This document shows positions 6,424 through 10,027 of a stretch of 10,027 nucleotides of DNA, piece after piece (position 1 is the first letter of the stretch; each line of letters begins with the position of its first letter). The notes beneath the pieces are model-generated. The model worked only from the letters and a program-made list of their open reading frames with translations, was not told the origin of the DNA and ran no database searches. Origin of the DNA: UBA2227 sp036677505 (GTDB lineage Bacteria; Bacillota_I; Bacilli_A; Erysipelotrichales; Erysipelotrichaceae); contig JAVBWK010000014.1 in assembly GCA_036677505.1 (NCBI GenBank), forward strand, positions 1-10,027, read 5' to 3'. A program made the position numbers and the translations under genes.

Positions 6424-7280
6424 TCCTGTTATTTGTTATCATTTTTGCCTTAATGTTCGGTCTGATGGTCATAAAGGAAGATATTCACCCTTCGTGGTAC
6501 TTACCCAAAAACTGGGGAAATATCAGAAAAGTCTGTGTCGGCTATGGGTTGGTATATAATCCTAAAAAGCAAGGATTGGTGTTTCTTTTGATTTCAATTG
6601 CGCTTTTTTGGTTATCCAATCAGTTTTTTCTTCCGGTGCACTATTCCATCGTTTTAATATCTTTGGGATGGATATCCTTACCTATGGTATGGTTATGGCA
6701 GGCACAGTTTCAATATCATGCGCTTGAATTTGAGCAAATCACGACGTTTATGCAACATTTTATCGCTTATTTTAAGTCAAGTGAGAAAGTCTTGCTATCT
6801 TTATCGGAAAGCGTCAGATATGTGGAAGGACCGTTAAAAAAAGTCATTGAAGAAGCCATCGGACACTTGCAAAATCAGGGAGATACCGGTTCGGCTTTTG
6901 GAATTATAACCCGGCGTTACCCTCATTTTATTGTATATAACTGTCAGATTTGGGTTGCTACTGCTGAGCAGTTCGGATTTGAGCAAAGCAAGGAGGCTAT
7001 TGAGTTATTGGAAGATGATATCGATGATTGGATCGAAGATACATGGATGGCGGTGAGAAACCGGCTTCAGATCAAAAACCGGATTTTACTGATGTGCGGA
7101 TTATCCGCATTAATTGCTTTGTTTAATCAAAACTTATTGAATTCGTTACTCGATCTTCAGCATACCGGAATATATCACAGTGTCATCATGCTGTTTTTGC
7201 TGACACTTCATATTACGGTATTGATGGCGTTCCGTTTGATCAAAAACCGATGGATAAACAAGGGGGAATGTTTACGATAA
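6420..7280 (+). CDS. tadB: TadB-like pilus inner-membrane platform protein
   Basis: This is a 286-residue polytopic protein of the T2SSF/GspF-like platform type. The ATG overlaps the cpaF stop (ATGA) with GGCGGAG eight bases upstream. Hydrophobic segments lie at about 1-17, 52-70, 75-93, 221-240 and 254-272. Between the third and fourth lies a helical cytoplasmic domain (100-220) with many charged residues, including the acidic run LLEDDIDDWIED (197-208). Family members carry the pulling or rotation step that links the ATPase to pilin insertion. Sequence conservation is low, so the call rests on the topology and its place between cpaF and a second platform gene. This gene looks visibly more A/T-rich than the rnf genes. 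Its last 31 bases overlap the tadC reading frame. Confidence 0.82.
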   Translation: MILLFVIIFALMFGLMVIKEDIHPSWYLPKNWGNIRKVCVGYGLVYNPKKQGLVFLLISIALFWLSNQFFLPVHYSIVLISLGWISLPMVWLWQAQFQYHALEFEQITTFMQHFIAYFKSSEKVLLSLSESVRYVEGPLKKVIEEAIGHLQNQGDTGSAFGIITRRYPHFIVYNCQIWVATAEQFGFEQSKEAIELLEDDIDDWIEDTWMAVRNRLQIKNRILLMCGLSALIALFNQNLLNSLLDLQHTGIYHSVIMLFLLTLHITVLMAFRLIKNRWINKGECLR

Positions 7281-8020
7281 AGGTCATATCGATACTGCTT
7301 CTGTTGATACTGATTTATGCCAATGTCAATCAGAGGAAAATCAGTGTCCGTTTGGAATCGGATTTGGAGCATTTGTGTATGATGAACGGGCAGGATTTAT
7401 CTGATTTGCAGCGGCGAAGAATCAGGATTGCTTTGATGGTTTCACTGATCGTCCCGTTTCTGATGTTCTTTGAAGTTTCATGGCCGATGCTGCTTCTGTT
7501 TATAGCACTTGTTTTCGTGATATATCAATCACCGTATCGCAGGCTGAAGAAGAAGCATTCTGAGTCCATCGGACAGCTTCGTTATGAGTTTCCGATTTGG
7601 TTGCGACAATTGCAGATTCTGCTGCAAAGCAATACCGTCGCGGTTTCACTGGAAATTTCGATGCCGATGGCTCCTGCCATGATCCGCTCGCATTTGCAGC
7701 AACTGATCCGTCAGGTCAAATTGTCTCCTCAGCAAATCGAAACATATACGGATTTTCTTTCCGGGTATCGACTGATGGAAGTTACCCGTGCTATGAAACT
7801 ATTGTTTCGTTACAATTCGGTCGGTCAGTCGGATGCAGTGAAACAGTTGAACCGGATGGTATCGACGACTGGCAAGTGGCTTCGGCAGCAAAGGCTGGAC
7901 AGTCAGTCTTCTCAAGCCGCATGGGTTCAGTGGTGGGGGATCCTTCCTTTATTGAGTGTGACCGTCGTCTTTTTGATAATGATGATGGTGACTATAACAT
8001 CGTTTATGGAAAGGGGGTGA
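7250..8020 (+). CDS. tadC: TadC-like pilus inner-membrane platform protein
   Basis: This is the second T2SSF-like platform protein, presumed partner of TadB under the CpaF ATPase. From the ATG at 7250 it has 256 residues; an in-frame ATG at 7268 gives 250. AGGGGG at 7261-7266 is too close to 7268 for normal spacing and downstream of 7250, so the start is unsettled and translation is probably coupled to tadB. Spans lie at about 11-25, 58-74, 78-93 and 229-249. A basic, glutamine-rich cytoplasmic domain (95-225) contains the RYEFPIWLRQLQILL segment that resembles the conserved start of the T2SSF domain. The last spans are followed by FMERG, and the ribosome site of the pilin gene overlaps the stop region. 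Confidence comes mainly from topology and gene order. Confidence 0.82.
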   Translation: MDKQGGMFTIKVISILLLLILIYANVNQRKISVRLESDLEHLCMMNGQDLSDLQRRRIRIALMVSLIVPFLMFFEVSWPMLLLFIALVFVIYQSPYRRLKKKHSESIGQLRYEFPIWLRQLQILLQSNTVAVSLEISMPMAPAMIRSHLQQLIRQVKLSPQQIETYTDFLSGYRLMEVTRAMKLLFRYNSVGQSDAVKQLNRMVSTTGKWLRQQRLDSQSSQAAWVQWWGILPLLSVTVVFLIMMMVTITSFMERG

Positions 8021-8024
8021 AACG

Positions 8025-8171
8025 ATGAAGGCTTTTTTTGAAGAATACGGGTTAGTTTTGGTAGTTACGGTCATAGCTTTGGGGATGATTCAGTTTTCTG
8101 AGACATTTAAAGGTACGCTTACGGACACATTGAATACTCAGTGGCAGCGTATGGTCGATTTGGCTGACTGA
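8025..8171 (+). CDS. flp: Flp-like Tad pilin, 48 residues, nearly leaderless
   Basis: This is a small gene with a strong AAGGGGGTGA ribosome site at 8011-8020, better than those of the neighbouring tadC and TadE-like genes, which suits a major structural subunit. The protein starts MKAFFEEYGLVLVVTVIALG and matches the Flp pilin pattern: an acidic-Tyr pair (E7-Y8) at the start of one hydrophobic helix (about 9-22), then a short amphipathic tail with TLTDTLNTQW. Flp pilins polymerise into the pilus after a TadV-type peptidase cuts behind a Gly, with Glu at position 5 of the mature chain. Here that would put the cut after Lys2, with no Gly and no usual leader. The stop overlaps the next start by ATGA. 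The assignment is from motif and position; whether it is cleaved is unknown. Confidence 0.82.
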   Translation: MKAFFEEYGLVLVVTVIALGMIQFSETFKGTLTDTLNTQWQRMVDLAD

Positions 8172-8494
8172 TGAAAGGCGGAATCGAATTTGCTTTGATC
8201 ATGTTGTTTGGGATGATGTTCACGGCGCTGGCGATGGGAATGATCGGCATTCTTGCTCAATTGCATGATGCCCGATTGCTTCAGGAAACAGTAGTATCAG
8301 CAATTGAACATCAGTCTGATGAAGCAGTCATTGAGCAGTTTGATAATCAGTCGATTTGTCCTGACTGCCAGATTTCTATACAGCGAAAAGATGATCATCG
8401 CGTACAGGTAACGATCATTTTTCCGATTCGCATTCCGGTCATCGATTATCTTACTTTCGCCAAGATTTCCGCAATGACGATCCCAATAAATTAA
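8171..8494 (+). CDS. TadE-like minor pseudopilin
   Basis: This encodes 107 residues and begins MKGGIEFALIM, the Glu-Phe-Ala signature at the head of the N-terminal helix seen in TadE-type pseudopilins. The hydrophobic segment covers about 5-29. The rest is a small soluble domain with a Cys-x2-Cys pair, C63-PD-C66, and a beta-like stretch (HRVQVTIIFPIRIPVIDY). As in the pilin, the Glu is only five residues after the initiator Met, so there is no normal leader. The start overlaps the pilin stop by ATGA. The last stop codon sits inside the stem of the operon terminator. TadE proteins are minor components needed for pilus assembly in other Tad systems; TadF or TadG would be alternatives, and the short length fits TadE best. 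Confidence 0.8.
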   Translation: MKGGIEFALIMLFGMMFTALAMGMIGILAQLHDARLLQETVVSAIEHQSDEAVIEQFDNQSICPDCQISIQRKDDHRVQVTIIFPIRIPVIDYLTFAKISAMTIPIN

Positions 8495-8513
8495 GGCAGG
8501 CAACTGCCTTTTT
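8493..8513 (+). terminator. Intrinsic terminator of the Tad operon
   Basis: The stem AAGGCA (8493-8498) pairs with TGCCTT (8505-8510) around the loop GGCAAC and ends in five T residues. Its first two bases are part of the stop codon of the TadE-like gene. Confidence 0.85.
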
Positions 8514-8545
8514 AATCTTTATCGTAGCAAAAAATTTCCAGTTAG

Positions 8546-8558
8546 TGTAAACTTTACA
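8546..8558. promoter_or_regulatory. Perfect palindrome TGTAAA-C-TTTACA upstream of coaX, possible operator
   Basis: Six-base arms flank a single central base. It lies 18 bases before the coaX ATG and ends six bases before the AGGAGGA ribosome site. A weak promoter may overlap it: TAAACT at 8548-8553 as -10, with TAGCAA at 8525-8530 as -35 and a 17-base spacer. A repressor bound here could block coaX and the ECF gene. I cannot match it to a known regulator. Confidence 0.4.
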
Positions 8559-8575
8559 TGAGCAGGAGGATCCGT

Positions 8576-9346
8576 ATGCTTTTAACCATTGATGTTGGTA
8601 ATTCAAACTTAGTCGCTGTCGTTTATGATGATCAGCGCAACCGGGTTTTTGATGAACGCATCGTGACCCAGAAACAAAATGTCGTAGCATATTATGAAGA
8701 ATGGCTGATCCGTATGCTTACGAAACTTAGTCACCTAAAAGCGATTGAAGGTGTGATCTTCTCTTCGGTCGTACCATCGATCACTCAGGAGATTGTCGGT
8801 ATCATCAAAGAGAAAATGAAAATAGACCCGATGATCGTCACAACCGATTTGGTGGAAGAATTCGTCATTCATCTCAAAGTGCGGGAGCATTTAGGGGCAG
8901 ATTTCATTGCGACCAGTTACGGAGCCATGGCAGATTACACAGTTCCGGCAATCGTAGCCGATCTTGGTTCCGCAACCAAAATCAGTGTTCTCAATGCCAA
9001 AGGTGAGTTTGAGGGTGGGGTCATCGTTCCCGGAGTCGGAATCTCGGTGGAGGCTTTGGTTGGGTTTATCCGGCATTTGCCGGAAATCGAACTGAAAGTA
9101 CCGGATCGGGTCATTGGCAATGATACCATTACCGCAATGCAGTCCGGATTGTTGTTTGGGGTCATCTCTTCGGTCGAAGGATTGGCTGATCGGATTGAAA
9201 AAGAACTCGGGAAACCCATCACCCGATTGCTGACCGGCGGATATGCAAAAATCGTGCATGACCATATGCCCGGATTTATTTACGATGAGTTTCTGTTGAA
9301 TAACGGATTATATGAAATATATCAGAAGAAAAGAGGTAAAGTATGA
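8576..9346 (+). CDS. coaX: Type III pantothenate kinase (CoaX), diverged motifs
   Basis: CoaX phosphorylates pantothenate to 4'-phosphopantothenate, the first step of CoA synthesis, in the cytoplasm. The ATG at 8576 follows AGGAGGA (8564-8570); an upstream in-frame ATG at 8558 lies before that site and is unlikely. The length of 256 residues is normal. Visible motifs are the phosphate loop DVGNSN (6-11), SSVVPSI (63-69), LGAD (106-109, with the likely catalytic Asp109), ADLGSATK (128-135), GGVIVPGVGISVEAL (147-161), MQSGLLFG (188-195) and TGGYA (220-224). Two differ from the usual pattern: GADR reads GADF, and D-x-GTATT reads DLGSATK. The overall fold and most motifs are kept, so it is probably active, but altered substrate or cation handling is possible. 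Its stop overlaps the ECF gene start (ATGA), making a pantothenate uptake and use unit. Confidence 0.92.
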   Translation: MLLTIDVGNSNLVAVVYDDQRNRVFDERIVTQKQNVVAYYEEWLIRMLTKLSHLKAIEGVIFSSVVPSITQEIVGIIKEKMKIDPMIVTTDLVEEFVIHLKVREHLGADFIATSYGAMADYTVPAIVADLGSATKISVLNAKGEFEGGVIVPGVGISVEALVGFIRHLPEIELKVPDRVIGNDTITAMQSGLLFGVISSVEGLADRIEKELGKPITRLLTGGYAKIVHDHMPGFIYDEFLLNNGLYEIYQKKRGKV

Positions 9347-9906
9347 AAACCCGTCAGATAACAATCAATGCTATGCTAATAGCTATTACCGCTCTGCTGG
9401 CGATCGTTCCTAACTTAGGAATCATAACGATCGGTCCGGTATCCTTGACGATCATGCATATTCCGGTCATTTTGGCCGGTATCGTGTTTGGCTTTCAGTC
9501 GGCCGTCATCACCGGCCTGACCTTTGGGATCAGTTCGATGTTTGTGGCTATGACCCGCGGAGCGACGCCGGTTGATTTGCTGTTTATCAACCCGGTCGTT
9601 TCCGTATTACCGCGTTTGTTGTTCGGTATATCGGTCGGTTTGCTTTGGGGTGCCATCAGTAAATTTAAGCTCAACGATGATATCAAAATCGGTGTGACCG
9701 CATTTGTATCGACCGTCGTGCACGCCGTATTTGTTTTGGGCATCTTATATTTCTTCCTCGGATTCACCGGTGATTTGCTGACCCAGTTCTCACAGTGGGC
9801 ACTGTTTATTTGGGGGATCTTATTATCGAACACCTTTATCGAAGCCGCGGCTGCCGTGATACTGTGCATTCCGTTGGTTCGGGTGTTAAGAAAGATCAAG
9901 AAGTAA
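9343..9906 (+). CDS. ECF transporter S component, probably for pantothenate
   Basis: This is a membrane-embedded substrate-binding subunit of an energy-coupling factor vitamin transporter. It has 187 residues, about six spans, and a conserved start block ITIGPVSLTIMHIPVILAG (27-45), then FGFQSAVITGLTFGISSMF and FINPVVSVLPRLLFG. These features fit the S-component family whose members include PanT-type pantothenate carriers; the related HmpT-like group cannot be excluded by sequence alone. The ATG overlaps the coaX stop and GAGGT lies upstream within coaX, so both genes are co-translated. That pairing is the main argument for pantothenate as substrate. It needs the shared EcfA, EcfA' and EcfT module, which is not in the window. 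No terminator follows before the insertion-sequence end 14 bases downstream. Confidence 0.88.
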   Translation: MKTRQITINAMLIAITALLAIVPNLGIITIGPVSLTIMHIPVILAGIVFGFQSAVITGLTFGISSMFVAMTRGATPVDLLFINPVVSVLPRLLFGISVGLLWGAISKFKLNDDIKIGVTAFVSTVVHAVFVLGILYFFLGFTGDLLTQFSQWALFIWGILLSNTFIEAAAAVILCIPLVRVLRKIKK

Positions 9907-9920
9907 GACCCATAATGAAG

Positions 9921-10027
9921 TGAACCCCAAATAGTAGACATATGACTTAAGCATAACTATAACTGGACTGAAGCCGGAATTGAACTGGACTCAGTCCTTT
10001 TAGTTTGAGTTTGATTCGTTTGTGATT
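9921..10027 (-). mobile_element. IS3-family (IS150-like) insertion sequence, one end
   Basis: The element enters from the right edge. Its likely terminal repeat begins at 9921 with TGAACCCCAAATAGTAGACA, a TG-initiated end rich in C and A runs like those of IS150-type elements. The transposase 3' end lies just inside it on the minus strand. The outer boundary and any 3-5 bp target duplication cannot be confirmed without the other end. Confidence 0.75.
9947..10027 (-). CDS. IS3-family transposase (OrfB, integrase type), C-terminal 26 residues
   Basis: Read from the right edge on the minus strand, 26 codons end in TAA at 9949-9947. The peptide NHKRIKLKLKGLSPVQFRLQ followed by SSYSYA carries the hallmark end of IS3/IS150 transposases: Asn-x-Lys-Arg-Ile, then a lysine-rich stretch, and GLSPVQFR. 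The catalytic DDE core lies outside the window, so it is unknown whether the copy is intact. The stop lies six bases inside the putative terminal repeat, as is normal for this family. Confidence 0.88.
   Translation of the reverse strand, partial: NHKRIKLKLKGLSPVQFRLQSSYSYA

Noticed and set aside
7597..8028. 143-codon + frame overlapping tadC
   Set aside because: It is a shadow frame; tadC has membrane spans and leads properly into the pilin ribosome site.
9495..9941. 148-codon minus-strand open frame across the ECF gene and the IS end
   Set aside because: It runs antisense to a well-supported S component and its peptide has no recognisable motif. It only starts inside the terminal repeat by chance.
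1..10027. CRISPR array, tRNA, rRNA or riboswitch
   Set aside because: No short regularly spaced repeats, cloverleaf or known leader was seen; intergenic gaps are all under about 100 bases.

Overview
This window reads as a chromosomal stretch of a low-GC Gram-positive anaerobe (Bacillota). A gut-type Erysipelotrichia-like lineage is my best guess, from overall flavour rather than a marker gene. The clues are strong Shine-Dalgarno sites before most genes, UGA used as stop, an Rnf operon, a secretin-less Tad pilus cluster, and a type III pantothenate kinase paired with an ECF S component. Coding is dense. All genes are on the + strand except an IS3-family transposase tail at the right edge. No stretch over 300 bases lacks a gene. 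The gaps of note are 4268-4348 (two terminators), 8495-8575 (a terminator and a palindrome) and 9907-9946 (an insertion-sequence end).

Region 1 (1-4325) is an Rnf operon in the order rnfC(end)-D-G-E-A-orf-B. Rnf couples ferredoxin:NAD+ electron transfer to Na+ or H+ movement. Here both ends of the electron path look remodelled. RnfD carries an extra C-terminal FMN-binding domain, and RnfG carries two FMN-binding domains, so the complex has four candidate covalent FMN sites instead of two. RnfB is only 106 residues: it keeps the membrane anchor and the Cys4 cluster domain but lacks the ferredoxin-type domain. A 57-residue single-span protein with four cysteines sits between rnfA and rnfB and is translationally coupled to both; by analogy with NqrM it may be a maturation factor. 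Two tandem intrinsic terminators close the operon.

Region 2 (4349-8513) is a compact Tad/Flp-type pilus operon with overlapping or coupled genes: an unrecognised membrane-anchored protein, CpaB-like, the CpaF/TadA ATPase without a long N-terminal region, TadB, TadC, a 48-residue Flp-like pilin and a TadE-like pseudopilin. The pilin and TadE-like proteins have almost no prepilin leader. No TadV peptidase, TadZ/CpaE or secretin is present here. The operon ends in a terminator whose stem includes the last stop codon.

Region 3 (8546-9906) is a two-gene pantothenate unit, coaX and an ECF S component overlapping by ATGA. It suggests uptake of pantothenate followed by phosphorylation into CoA synthesis. 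The CoaX is diverged at two motifs. A perfect 13-bp palindrome lies just upstream. Region 4 (9921-10027) is the terminal repeat and transposase 3' end of an IS3/IS150-type element, 14 bp after the S-component gene.
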